52,548 nt of DNA from Akkermansia muciniphila (GTDB taxonomy: Bacteria > Verrucomicrobiota > Verrucomicrobiia > Verrucomicrobiales > Akkermansiaceae), in NCBI GenBank assembly GCA_945890645.1, contig CAMDCV010000030.1, positions 1 to 52,548 of the forward strand, read 5' to 3'. Below are positions 43,431 to 51,967 of this stretch, in pieces. A program made the position numbers and the translations under genes. How positions within the stretch are numbered: the first letter of the stretch is position 1; every line of letters starts with the position of its first letter. The notes under the pieces were generated by a model. That model searched no databases. It was not told the origin of the DNA and saw nothing but the letters and a program-made list of their open reading frames with translations.

Positions 43431-43864
43431 GGCTGTTCTTTTTCCCCAGGTTTCCCGCGTCCAGACCCTGCCATTACAACTCGAACGCCTTTACGCAGGC
43501 AAATTTCCGCCACTTGTCGCAGGGATTCGGAAGGCACCAATCGATCTGCCATGATGACAATCGCACGGTTTGCACCAGCGGATTTTTCCAATTGCTCGTC
43601 GAGCCGTGCATCCAATTCGATGAGATTGATGCGCTGGGTTCCGAGATACAAATCCTGCAAGCCATCGGCCGTCATCGTGATCACCGCCGCTTCATCGTAG
43701 CGTTCCAATTGAAATAACGAGGACGGCATATTGATCGTCACGCCGGTCTTTTCCTCTAACTTAGGCCCTAAAGTATAACACATCAGCAGCACCGCAAAAA
43801 TATTAAACAAGGGCACGGCATGGAGGAAGCCGACGTTGTCAGGCAGCGTGCTCTGCAATTTCAT
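43427..43864 (-). CDS. Biopolymer transport protein ExbD/TolR family
   Basis: 145 residues. One N-terminal membrane segment (about 15-31, AVPLFNIFAVLLMCY) precedes a periplasmic domain. In ExbD and TolR the segment carries an aspartate that carries the proton. Here I read PLFNIF, with N at the usual D position, so the proton carrier may be replaced. The periplasmic part has the typical INMPSSL strand and LDEQLEKSAGANRAIVIMADRLVPSESLRQVAEI. It would work with the ExbB homologue next door to use proton-motive force. Start overlaps the ExbB stop by 4 bp. Confidence 0.78.
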   Translation of the reverse strand: MKLQSTLPDNVGFLHAVPLFNIFAVLLMCYTLGPKLEEKTGVTINMPSSLFQLERYDEAAVITMTADGLQDLYLGTQRINLIELDARLDEQLEKSAGANRAIVIMADRLVPSESLRQVAEICLRKGVRVVMAGSGRGKPGEKEQP

Positions 43865-44544
43865 GCCTTGCCCTCCTTCGCGCTTTCCTGCTGTGAGGCC
43901 CGTTGCTCTTCCATGCGGGCATCACAAATCATGTTCACTGTCTCAATGCCGGCGCGCTCCAGACGATGCATCAAGCGACGAGCCCGACCGAGGAAATACA
44001 AGTAGAACAAATACATCACGATCGCGATCACTAGACCGAGAGCTGTAGTGATGAGTGATTGGAAAACGCCGCCCGATAGCTCTGCTGGTCCTGCGAAACC
44101 GCCGCGCTCGTTCATTTTTTGAAACACATCCACCAGTCCGAGAATGGTGCCTAGCATACCCATCAGTGGAGCGAGCAGTGCAACGCCTAAGATAGCACGG
44201 ACATTGCGTTCCAGCCGCGGCACTTCCAGTTGTCCTGCTTCTTGTGCGACATCGCGCAAATCAGCTCGGGGCAGGTCCACTCGCAGCAACACCGCATGAG
44301 CCACACGGGCCACGGGTCCCGGCGCGCGGGCCGCCTCATGACGCGCTTCCGCAAAGGCTTTTTTCTTCACGTGATTGCCGAGCCCGATCAAAAGGTCCGA
44401 TACATTCACGCGGGCCCGATGGAAAAAAAACATCCGCTCAACGACAAAAATTGCACCGAACACCGCAAGCGTGAGCTGAATCCAAACGATGGGTCCCCCT
44501 TGTTCCACGATACCACTTGCTTCCATCACGACGGCCAACTGCAT
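43861..44544 (-). CDS. MotA/TolQ/ExbB proton-channel family protein
   Basis: 227 residues with three membrane segments: about 17-36 (GPIVWIQLTLAVFGAIFVVE), 135-155 (AILGVALLAPLMGMLGTILGLVDVF) and 170-190 (FQSLITTALGLVIAIVMYLFYLYFLG). The second bears the PLMGMLGTILGL signature that defines the family, and the third the conserved TTALGL threonines of the proton path. It is the first gene of the cluster ExbB-ExbD-TonB-like-zinc ribbon. It powers an outer-membrane transport, Tol or motility-type apparatus. ATG at 44544, with 81 bp to the ThuA gene. Confidence 0.9.
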   Translation of the reverse strand: MQLAVVMEASGIVEQGGPIVWIQLTLAVFGAIFVVERMFFFHRARVNVSDLLIGLGNHVKKKAFAEARHEAARAPGPVARVAHAVLLRVDLPRADLRDVAQEAGQLEVPRLERNVRAILGVALLAPLMGMLGTILGLVDVFQKMNERGGFAGPAELSGGVFQSLITTALGLVIAIVMYLFYLYFLGRARRLMHRLERAGIETVNMICDARMEEQRASQQESAKEGKA

Positions 44545-44625
44545 GCCGCTTTCTAGCGCAGGAACGCCATGGTCGTCAACAATTCACTCTCCAGCATAGA
44601 ATGCCGACAAGCGTAAGAAGCGATG

Positions 44626-45642
44626 CTATTTTTTCTCTTCTTCCCCCTTCGGCAGAATCGGGCTGTCATAGCTCTGCAAATCACTGGGCTTGACCTGCTG
44701 CGCTGCGCCTTTGAAGGAAAATGTACGCGGCTGGTAGGGCCCGACAAATCCAATCGCAAGATCCGCTTTGATCTGCTCTTCCATGCCCATCGTCCACAGT
44801 GCACCATTGAAAATCATACGACGATAGTTATCGTCGATGATGTCCTCGGAGGCACCCTGCGTGCTATGAAAAACCCGACCCTTTTTGCCGGAAGCCGAGG
44901 TGTATTCGCGGGTCCACGTGCAAGGCACAGGCGGCTTATTCGCATCGAGCTCGGCATTTGGTTCCATCGAAACCATAGGCTGGCTATTGGCGAGCACCGT
45001 GAAATCGGCAGCGGCAATGCCCACATAGCCCCCCGCAAGAGTGAACGCACCGTCCTGCACCCCGCGCAAAATCGGATGATCCTTTTGGGCAGGAATCAGC
45101 TGAATGCGTGTGCCTTGTTTGTGATTTTGTCCATAGTGACCCACCCACGTATTGCCGAGCACTTGATGCCCGAAGCCCTTTTCGTAACCTTCCACTTTTG
45201 AATCAAAACTGTATTTCGTAAGTGGACTGTCCTTGGCGATTTTGAATGCATGCGATGACGTGCGCAAGCCCAGCACCGGACCACCGCGATCGATGTAGTC
45301 GATGATTGGCTGCATATGCTCCTGGGAAGGACTCAGAAAGCGCGCGAAGATCACAAACAAATCCGCATCCTTCAGCGCATCGATCCCCGGGATTGTCGAG
45401 GAACCGGCTTCGATGAAACCCTTGTCATCCAGACCAAAGACCACTGTGCAATGGAATCCATGATGCTTGGATAAAATACGTGCCAACGCCGGACAGGTTT
45501 CTTCACTCCGATATTCGTGATCCGAGGCCAGAAAAACGATCCGCTTCCCTTTGCCTATCCCCTCACCACCTTCGTACACAAGCTGAGCAGAAGCGATAAC
45601 CGAGGAAAACAACAACAATCCGAGTGTGATGAATTTTTTCAT
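44626..45642 (-). CDS. ThuA-domain secreted protein
   Basis: 338 residues with a Sec signal peptide (MKKFITLGLLLFSSVIASAQ). The ThuA-like (glutamine-amidotransferase-like) fold is seen in KRIVFLASDHEYRSEE, the HCTVVFGLDDKG strand, LKDADLFVIFARFL, IIDYIDRGGPVLGLRTSSHAF, and the later GTRIQLIPAQKDHPIL and KKGRVFHSTQGASEDI. The family occurs beside sugar and sugar-alcohol degradation genes in planctomycete-verrucomicrobial genomes; the enzymatic role is not established. It ends near the exbB start (81 bp) and follows the PatB-type gene by 24 bp. Confidence 0.88.
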   Translation of the reverse strand: MKKFITLGLLLFSSVIASAQLVYEGGEGIGKGKRIVFLASDHEYRSEETCPALARILSKHHGFHCTVVFGLDDKGFIEAGSSTIPGIDALKDADLFVIFARFLSPSQEHMQPIIDYIDRGGPVLGLRTSSHAFKIAKDSPLTKYSFDSKVEGYEKGFGHQVLGNTWVGHYGQNHKQGTRIQLIPAQKDHPILRGVQDGAFTLAGGYVGIAAADFTVLANSQPMVSMEPNAELDANKPPVPCTWTREYTSASGKKGRVFHSTQGASEDIIDDNYRRMIFNGALWTMGMEEQIKADLAIGFVGPYQPRTFSFKGAAQQVKPSDLQSYDSPILPKGEEEKK

Positions 45643-45666
45643 AAATGCATTCTAGCAGTAACGTTG

Positions 45667-46815
45667 TTAAGATAAAGACAATACATTGACCATTTTTTCC
45701 AAGCCTTGCAACAGGTGCGCGCGGGGACAACCGAAGTTGAACCGCACATGCCCGGGCACACCAAAAAACGTGCCATCGGACAAAAACAATCCGGCTTCTT
45801 TTTCGAAATGCAGCGCAGGGTTTTCCAAACCGAGTCCTCGGCAATCGATCCACGTGAGATAAGTCGCCTCATTGTGGTTGACGATTAACTGCGGTGCTTT
45901 TTCTGTTAGATAGGCATGCATCGTCTCTTGATTCTTCGAGAGATAGGCCAGTAACTGCTGACGCCACGGTTCGCCATGACGATACGCGGCTTCAGCGGCG
46001 TAATAGCCAAAAGTATTGATTTCCGATTGCGTGTGGCCACGCGCAGCGATGAATCGTCGCTTCAATGCATCATCGGTGATCAGCGCATAGGCGATACCAA
46101 TCCCGGCAATGTTATAGGTTTTCGAAGGCGACAACAAGGTAATGATGCGATCGAGAAACTCGGAAGGCAGGGAATGTCCGCACACATGCGGCGTTAGTGT
46201 TTCGTTAAAAATCAAATCGCAATGAATTTCATCGGACACTAGAATCAGATTGTGACGCTGACAAAACTCCGCCAATAGTATCAACTCTGATCGTGTGAAC
46301 ACTCGGCCTAACGGATTTTGCGGGTTGCTCAATAAGAACAAGCGCGTTTTTGCCGTGATTGATGCCTCCATCGCCGCGAAATCCAAAGTCCACTGCCCAT
46401 CCACGTTCACATGCGGAATGCTGATGAGATCGATCTTAGCACCATCGTGATGCACATTCAAAAATGGCGGGTACGAAGGCGTGCAGGTCATCACCGCATC
46501 ACCGGGTTGGCAAAATGCTTTTACTGCGAGCGAGAGAGCCGGCACCAATCCCCCGAGCCAGACGAGTTGGGAAGCTTGGATCGTCAGACCGTGTCGACTC
46601 GTGAGATACTGCAAGGTTGCTTCGATAACACCCTCATGCGCCTGGGCATAACCATAGATCGGATGCTTCGCACGTTCGATGAGCGCCGCTGTGATTTCTG
46701 GTGCTGAGGCAAAATCCATATCGGCGACCCAGAACGGATCCAGTTCGGGACGACGGTCATACTTGATGTTCCCCGTGCCACGCCGTGGAATGATGGTATC
46801 GAAATCGTATGTCAT
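45667..46815 (-). CDS. PatB/MalY-type PLP-dependent aminotransferase or C-S lyase
   Basis: 383 residues from ATG 46815 (MTYDFDTIIPRRGTGN, the typical family start). This is fold-type I PLP enzyme, with the PLP lysine K232 in SPSKTYNIAG, NPQNPLGRV, and DEIHCDLIF containing the PLP-contacting Asp. The family includes cystathionine beta-lyase PatB, the E. coli MalY, and some aminotransferases, so the exact reaction is uncertain. Beta-lyase of cystathionine would feed homocysteine to methionine synthase (inference). It lies between two ThuA genes on one strand, spaced 24 and 67 bp. Confidence 0.9.
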   Translation of the reverse strand: MTYDFDTIIPRRGTGNIKYDRRPELDPFWVADMDFASAPEITAALIERAKHPIYGYAQAHEGVIEATLQYLTSRHGLTIQASQLVWLGGLVPALSLAVKAFCQPGDAVMTCTPSYPPFLNVHHDGAKIDLISIPHVNVDGQWTLDFAAMEASITAKTRLFLLSNPQNPLGRVFTRSELILLAEFCQRHNLILVSDEIHCDLIFNETLTPHVCGHSLPSEFLDRIITLLSPSKTYNIAGIGIAYALITDDALKRRFIAARGHTQSEINTFGYYAAEAAYRHGEPWRQQLLAYLSKNQETMHAYLTEKAPQLIVNHNEATYLTWIDCRGLGLENPALHFEKEAGLFLSDGTFFGVPGHVRFNFGCPRAHLLQGLEKMVNVLSLS

Positions 46816-46882
46816 AAAATTGCGCCGCGATGCTGCGATGGAGGGATGCAAAAGTCCAGAGTATGAACTGCCTCCGCCACAT

Positions 46883-47800
46883 TTACTCGTGCTTCAGGTC
46901 GGCTTTGAGGTCACCCATGGACCACTGGATACCTGCCAAATAATGGCTAAGAATTTTATCGTTCCAGTACATTTCGTGATTGTGACCGAGCGAGCAATAG
47001 AACACCCGACCCTTGCCGTGATGGCGCGCCCAGGCCACGCCTATGTCACCATCTGCGCGGTGTTTCAACTGTGCCGATTTTTCCACATTCAAGCGCAAGA
47101 GCATGTGTTGTTTTTTCGAACTGTAGGGATCTTTGTGCTGATAGATTTCTTCTTTGAAATTCATGCTTTCGCCCTTAAACATGACTGCTAGCGGATGCTT
47201 CTCTTGACCTTTCTCGACATCGATTTGCACATCGGCATTGGCGTTCCATGGGTGGCCATCAAAGTAACCACCGATCATGCGACCATACTCAGGCATGGTG
47301 TAGAGTGTATCGGTCGCCGCGTGAATGCCGACAAAACCTTTACCGGAATCGATGTAGTCCAAGAGGTTTTTGCCAAGGCGAGCAGCATTGTCGAGTGCTG
47401 CTTTTTTCTCTTCCTCGCTCATGTTTTTCATCGCATTCGGATGTGGTGCGAAGACGTTCTGCGTGGTGCTGAGAAAACAGATGGCATCGAATTGCTTCAT
47501 TGCCTCCGGTTCGAAGTTGGCAAGGTCATCGGAGACCACTGTCTCGTAAGAGCCGGTTTTTTTTCCCAGTTCCGTGAGGGCTACTTTGCCGGTGGCGATG
47601 GAGGCATGACGGAAGCCAGCGGTGGCCGAAAACACCAACAGCTTGCGCGGTTTTTGCGGAGCGGCCCAGGCTTTTGCGGGTAAGGCGGCGGTGATTTTTT
47701 CCCACGCACCCGCGGGCGGGGCTTCGGGGTTGGGCTTGTTCGACTGTAGGGTGACCAGTGCCGCAAGCAAGGCCAGAGGGAGCAGGATTTTTGGTTTCAT
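46883..47800 (-). CDS. ThuA-domain secreted protein
   Basis: 305 residues from ATG 47800, with a hydrophobic N-terminus (KILLPLALLAALVTLQS). The ThuA fold is clear: RKLLVFSATAGFRHASIATGK at the start of the domain, DAICFLSTTQNVF, IDSGKGFVGIHAATDTLYTMPEYGRMIGGYFDGHPW, and the late GRVFYCSLGHNHEMYWND. GIHAATDT and FYCSLGH are the family hallmarks. This is a different subgroup from 44626, so the two are not recent copies. Role unknown, possibly carbohydrate-linked. It is 67 bp upstream of the PatB-type gene. Confidence 0.9.
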   Translation of the reverse strand: MKPKILLPLALLAALVTLQSNKPNPEAPPAGAWEKITAALPAKAWAAPQKPRKLLVFSATAGFRHASIATGKVALTELGKKTGSYETVVSDDLANFEPEAMKQFDAICFLSTTQNVFAPHPNAMKNMSEEEKKAALDNAARLGKNLLDYIDSGKGFVGIHAATDTLYTMPEYGRMIGGYFDGHPWNANADVQIDVEKGQEKHPLAVMFKGESMNFKEEIYQHKDPYSSKKQHMLLRLNVEKSAQLKHRADGDIGVAWARHHGKGRVFYCSLGHNHEMYWNDKILSHYLAGIQWSMGDLKADLKHE

Positions 47801-47854
47801 GGAATGTGTGAGTATCGTTACGCGAGGTGGCATATGAATGTTTCAAATGCAGAC

Positions 47855-48916
47855 TCAAACTTCCCCCTCTGGATAGAGTACGTGGAACTTGATCGCCTCG
47901 TAGCCTATCGTAAGTGCGGTGCCATACAGCGTTTCTTCAGTAGCCGTGCGCGGCACCAGAGCGGTAGGACGGGCCAAGCCCATGATCAATTGCCCGTAAT
48001 TTTGCGCTCCTGCGCAGTGCTGCAAGAGGTTCAAGGAAATGTGCGCGGCATCAAGATTGGGAAATACCAGCACGTCCGCGCTATGACGCACTTTTCGGTC
48101 AGGTAACTTCACTTCCGACGACCGTGGATCAAGTGCTACGTCGGCCTGCAATTCTCCATCGATCTCAAGCTCCAGGTATTGCTCTTTCACCGCAACCTGT
48201 GCGAGAGCTGTGGCCGCTGCTACTTTGCGCGCCGCAGGTGTCATGGCCGAGCCTTTGGTCGAGTGACTGAGCATCGCCACCATCGGCTTGCCGCCGAGAT
48301 AATGTCGTGCCAATTTCCCGGTCTCGACTGCCATCGATGCCAGTTCTTTGATGTCGGGGTCGGGAATCAATCCACAATCCGCTAGAAACAACACCCCATC
48401 GCGACCGAAATTCTGCAAATGCTCGCCGACCAAAATCACCGCACTGAAGACACGCGGCACGTCAGGCAAGGGCTTGATCGTTTGCAACAGTGCGCGAAGA
48501 AGGCTCACGGGAAGCGATTGATTGCCGCCGATCAGTCCATCGACCAAGCCATACTGCGCCATCATCGCACCGAAGTAGGCGGGTCGTGACACGATTTCAG
48601 TGCCGTCCGCAATTTCCACCCCACGGGCCCGGCTGCTGCGTTCGAACATCTCCCCAAAGCGCGCCAGTTCGCGCGACTTGGACGGATCCAGCACGTTGAT
48701 GAATTTCAGCGAAATATCATTGTCCGCCGCAATCGCACGGATGCGATCGCGATCACCGAGTAAGATGGGCAGAATCACTTCTTGTTCTACGAGATGCTCG
48801 GCTACCCGCAGCACGCGTAAATCCTCACCTTCGGTAAATACGATCCGTTTGGGATGGTTGCGCAGTTTTTCCGCCAGAGATGTAGTAAAGGTATTCGTTT
48901 TATGGGAAAATTTCAT
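47855..48916 (-). CDS. pta: Phosphate acetyltransferase
   Basis: 353 residues. It interconverts acetyl-CoA and acetyl phosphate. It is the single-domain (short) form, without the N-terminal DRTGG and P-loop domains of E. coli Pta (about 710 residues). Seen: KRIVFTEGEDLRVLRVAEHL, LVDGLIGGNQSLPVSLLRALLQTI, AMLSHSTKGSA, LDPRSSEVKLPDR, and the near-terminal NLLQHCAGAQNYGQLIMGLARP region. No acetate kinase gene is visible in the window. ATG 48916, divergent from the PHP phosphatase gene with 75 bp between. Confidence 0.93.
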   Translation of the reverse strand: MKFSHKTNTFTTSLAEKLRNHPKRIVFTEGEDLRVLRVAEHLVEQEVILPILLGDRDRIRAIAADNDISLKFINVLDPSKSRELARFGEMFERSSRARGVEIADGTEIVSRPAYFGAMMAQYGLVDGLIGGNQSLPVSLLRALLQTIKPLPDVPRVFSAVILVGEHLQNFGRDGVLFLADCGLIPDPDIKELASMAVETGKLARHYLGGKPMVAMLSHSTKGSAMTPAARKVAAATALAQVAVKEQYLELEIDGELQADVALDPRSSEVKLPDRKVRHSADVLVFPNLDAAHISLNLLQHCAGAQNYGQLIMGLARPTALVPRTATEETLYGTALTIGYEAIKFHVLYPEGEV

Positions 48917-48991
48917 CGTGTGGCTTCTTGGCGCTGGTCGCTTTTACGTTTTGATGTTAGCAAATCTTGCAGCCAGCGACAACTACAATCC

Positions 48992-49789
48992 ATGCCCGCC
49001 GATTATCATACGCATACCCCGCTTTGCCATCATGCCGTCGGCACACCGGAGGAATACGTGGATTCGGCACTAAGCGCAGGTCTAACGGAATACGGCATTT
49101 CCGACCACGCTCCCGTCGGCGAGGCATTTTTCGATGACTGGCGCATGCTGTATCAAGACCTCCCTGCATACGTGGAGTGGATGGACCGCGCTCAAACGCA
49201 TGCGGCCGGTCGACTCGCGATCCGTCGTGGCCTCGAATGCGATTGGTTGCCGGGCTGCGCGTCGTGGATCGATCGACTGCGCAACGAACACTCGTGGGAT
49301 TATCTGATCGGCTCGGTGCACTACCTGGGACAGTGGGATTTCGATAACCCGAAATGGCTTGGTCGCTGGGCGGAAAGCGATGTCGACGAAGTTTGGTACC
49401 TGTATTGGAAAGAATACGCAGCCATGGCGGAGTCGCAATTGTTCGACATCCTCGGTCACCCGGATTTGGTGAAAAAGTTCTGCCACCGCCCCGAAGGTGA
49501 TTTGCGACGTTTTTATGAACCCGCGATCGAAGCCATCGCCGTCAGCGGATGTGCGATCGAGCTCAATACCGCCGGTTGGCACAAGCCCTGCGCCGAAGCC
49601 TACCCCGCGCCCGACTTCCTCGAACTCGCCCGCGCCGCCGGAATTCCTTTAGTCATCTCCTCCGATGCCCACGCTCCTGACGAGATCGGACGCAATTTCG
49701 ATCAAGCGATCCACCTCGCAAAAGCCGCAGGCTACACCGAGACGCTACTCTTCGAAAAAGGCAAACGCCGCATGGAGTTGCTGCCCTGA
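48992..49789 (+). CDS. PHP-family histidinol-phosphatase
   Basis: 265 residues from ATG 48992 (MPADYHTHTPLCHHAVG); the open frame extends upstream to 48854 but overlaps pta. The PHP metal site is seen in DYHTHT (H6, H8), ISDHAP, and the late ISSDAHAPDEIG. The AGLTEYGISDHAP and WDYLIGSVHYL segments match HisJ/HisK histidinol-phosphate phosphatases. Histidine synthesis is also represented by hisD at 20900. A closely related phosphoesterase on another substrate cannot be excluded. Confidence 0.88.
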   Translation: MPADYHTHTPLCHHAVGTPEEYVDSALSAGLTEYGISDHAPVGEAFFDDWRMLYQDLPAYVEWMDRAQTHAAGRLAIRRGLECDWLPGCASWIDRLRNEHSWDYLIGSVHYLGQWDFDNPKWLGRWAESDVDEVWYLYWKEYAAMAESQLFDILGHPDLVKKFCHRPEGDLRRFYEPAIEAIAVSGCAIELNTAGWHKPCAEAYPAPDFLELARAAGIPLVISSDAHAPDEIGRNFDQAIHLAKAAGYTETLLFEKGKRRMELLP

Positions 49790-50047
49790 GAATCAAGGAG
49801 ATGCAAGCATGGAGCGCGGAATTTCCTTGGCATTCGAAGCCTCCTAGGCCATCGTAGCTTTAGCGAAGTTGGCGGCGAAGTAGGCATTCCGCTTATCAAC
49901 CCAAGCAAAGAGTCAGGAATCAGGAATCAAGAATCAGGAAATCAAAAATCAACATTCATCAATCGTAAATCCTGCCTCTCCGTCGTGAAAGAAGCCGCTT
50001 ACACATCACCATGCTCGCACCTCCCTGCCCCCTTCTCCCTGCTCCCC
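49790..50047. repeat. Intergenic segment with short direct repeats
   Basis: About 260 bp with no credible gene. A block of gtcaggaatcaggaatc / aagaatcaggaaatc direct repeats lies at 49911-49942. Upstream, ccatcgtagctttagcgaagttggcgg near 49852-49878 resembles repeat-like sequence common in verrucomicrobial intergenic DNA (recalled, not searched). No terminator was identified. Confidence 0.5.
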
Positions 50048-50731
50048 TCACTTCTCGCTAAACGTAAGCGTTCCGGTGGTGTTTGTCCCATCGGTTTGGA
50101 TCACTACAGTGACTTCTTTATCGTCGGCCTTTTTCTCGATGGTGTGTTGTGCCACACCATTCATCGTGAAGCTGCCGCTGCTACCCGCACCTGATGGCCA
50201 AGCATCAAGTTGCTTTTGGAAGAAATCTTTCAATTCTTCCGGCGTGAGTGAGGTCGTGAATACTATCATGCCCGATGCTTTACCGGCTGTTTCGGTTTGC
50301 ATGCCGCTCGCTGCTTTTGCATCCGCTGGCAGCACTAACCATGCCGGCAATTTAGTGAGGTCCACGGTGCCAAATGACATCTTCTCGCCCGTGGACGTTG
50401 TCATTTCAAATTTTCCATCGGCAATGTCTTTGTAGGAAAATGTCGTCTCTTTGCCGGTCTTGTCTTCCTTGATGGTCATCTGCTTGGTGTCATCGTTCGA
50501 GCTCACCACGGAATACTCGGGATGAATGCCGATGATCATTTCCGCTGCTTTGCGCTCGGGATTGGACTGCATGTCGTTACTGAATTCAGTGACCTTGCGA
50601 TTGCACCAAGTCACCATCAAAACGAAAGCGATGACCCCGATCAATAACACAGAGCCACAGCCAATGCCTGCCCATGCCCAGCCTGAGAGTCCCTTTTTCG
50701 GCGCACCACTATTCGGAAGATTGTTGTCCAT
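50048..50731 (-). CDS. Membrane-anchored protein of unknown function
   Basis: 227 residues from ATG 50731 (MDNNLPNSG). A Pro/Gly-rich N-terminus is followed by one membrane segment (about 20-41, WAGIGCGSVLLIGVIAFVLMV), a short helix and a beta-rich extracytoplasmic region. The latter contains KQMTIKEDKTGKETTFSYKDIADGKFEMTTSTGEK, a DLTKLPAWLVLPADAKAASG linker, and a second domain GMIVFTTSLTPEELKDFFQKQLDAWP. Similar anchored proteins are found in Gram-negative genomes, but I do not recognise the family. It is divergent from gmk, with 78 bp between start codons. Confidence 0.65.
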   Translation of the reverse strand: MDNNLPNSGAPKKGLSGWAWAGIGCGSVLLIGVIAFVLMVTWCNRKVTEFSNDMQSNPERKAAEMIIGIHPEYSVVSSNDDTKQMTIKEDKTGKETTFSYKDIADGKFEMTTSTGEKMSFGTVDLTKLPAWLVLPADAKAASGMQTETAGKASGMIVFTTSLTPEELKDFFQKQLDAWPSGAGSSGSFTMNGVAQHTIEKKADDKEVTVVIQTDGTNTTGTLTFSEK

Positions 50732-50809
50732 GCGCAAGGAGTAACACAATCTATCCGCTTTGCCCATTTTTTTCTGCCATCATGTGACGCTTTCGTACAC
50801 ACTCCCCTC

Positions 50810-51418
50810 ATGCCCTCACGCACTGGCATCCTACTTCTCGTCTCTGGCCCCTCAGGCTCGGGGAAAACTACGCTCTGCCGTCGCCTCGCCGATGAGCAGG
50901 AAGCCTTCTATTCGACTTCTTGCACCACCCGACCCGCCCGCGCCGGTGAAGTCCATGGCCATGATTATTTCTTCCTCACCCGTGATGAGTTCGATGCCAA
51001 AGTCGCCGCCGGAGATTTCCTCGAACACGCCACCGTCCATGGAAATTCCTACGGCACTCTGAAATCGGAAGTCCTCCAGCACATCGCACGCGGTGAAGAT
51101 GTCGTGATGGACATCGATGTGCAAGGGGCCGCTCAAGTCCGTGCCTGCACCGACCCACAGATCCGCATTGCACTCGTCGATCTGTTTGTCATGCCGCCCA
51201 CCAATGAAGAACTCGCCGCGCGACTCACCGGGCGAAAAACCGATAGCCCAGAGGTCATCGCCCTGCGACTCAAAAATGCCATCGAGGAAATGGCGCACTG
51301 GCACGAATACCAATACCGCTTGCTTTCCGCCACTCGTGAGGAAGATTATACCCGCTTTAAAGCACTGCTTCTCGCCGAGCGTCTCCGCGTCGCCCGTCTC
51401 GTCGGCTCCAACCACTAA
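50810..51418 (+). CDS. gmk: Guanylate kinase
   Basis: 202 residues. It phosphorylates GMP to GDP, feeding GTP pools. P-loop GPSGSGKTT (about 14-22), the GMP-binding STSCTTRPARAGEVHGHDYFF region, FLEHATVHGNSYGT, the DVVMDIDVQGAAQVR strand and the lid RLTGRKTDS are all in place, at normal length. ATG 50810 gives MPSRTGILLLVSG. It is followed after 6 bp by the CoaC-type gene, a common bacterial pairing (gmk with dfp/coaBC; rpoZ, usually between, is absent). Confidence 0.94.
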   Translation: MPSRTGILLLVSGPSGSGKTTLCRRLADEQEAFYSTSCTTRPARAGEVHGHDYFFLTRDEFDAKVAAGDFLEHATVHGNSYGTLKSEVLQHIARGEDVVMDIDVQGAAQVRACTDPQIRIALVDLFVMPPTNEELAARLTGRKTDSPEVIALRLKNAIEEMAHWHEYQYRLLSATREEDYTRFKALLLAERLRVARLVGSNH

Positions 51419-51424
51419 CATCCT

Positions 51425-51967
51425 ATGAACATCGTATTGGGAATCTCGGGATCAATCGCCGCCTACAAAGCCGCAGACCTCGCCTCGCAACTCGTCAAAG
51501 CTGGCCACGAAGTCCATTGCCTCATGACCAGTAGCGCCTGCGAATTCATCACGCCACTGACTTTGCAAACGCTCACCCGCCACCCGGTGCTCGTGACGCT
51601 CGAAGATGAAAAACAATCGTGGAAACCCGGCCACATCGAACTCGCCGATCAAGCCGACCTCTTTCTCGTCGCCCCCGCCACCGCTTCCCTGCTCGCCCAG
51701 TTTGCCAACGGCCTCGCGCCCGATCCTCTCACCTCCACCTACCTCGCTTTGCCACGCAGCACCCCCGTTCTCATCGCCCCCGCCATGAATGGCAAAATGT
51801 GGCAACACCCCGCCACCCAACGCAATGTCGCCACCCTCATCTCCGATGGTGTCCATTTCATAGCCCCCGCCACCGGCGACCTCGCCTGCGGCTACCAAGG
51901 CATCGGCCGCCTCGCCACCATCGAAGACATCCTAGCCGCCGTCAGCACTTTTCATCAAAAGTCATGA
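51425..51967 (+). CDS. Phosphopantothenoylcysteine decarboxylase flavoprotein (CoaC module only)
   Basis: 180 residues from ATG 51425. It is the FMN-dependent decarboxylase half of CoaBC, which converts 4'-phosphopantothenoylcysteine to phosphopantetheine. Seen: NIVLGISGSIAAYKAADLASQLVK (FMN-binding start), GHIELADQAD with the active-site histidine, APAMNGKMW (substrate clamp), and the catalytic cysteine in LACGYQGIGRLA. Most bacteria fuse CoaC to the CoaB synthetase (about 400 residues). Here the ORF ends after the CoaC module, and no CoaB is seen in the following 580 bp. The two-letter family is well known; only the stand-alone form is notable. Confidence 0.85.
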   Translation: MNIVLGISGSIAAYKAADLASQLVKAGHEVHCLMTSSACEFITPLTLQTLTRHPVLVTLEDEKQSWKPGHIELADQADLFLVAPATASLLAQFANGLAPDPLTSTYLALPRSTPVLIAPAMNGKMWQHPATQRNVATLISDGVHFIAPATGDLACGYQGIGRLATIEDILAAVSTFHQKS

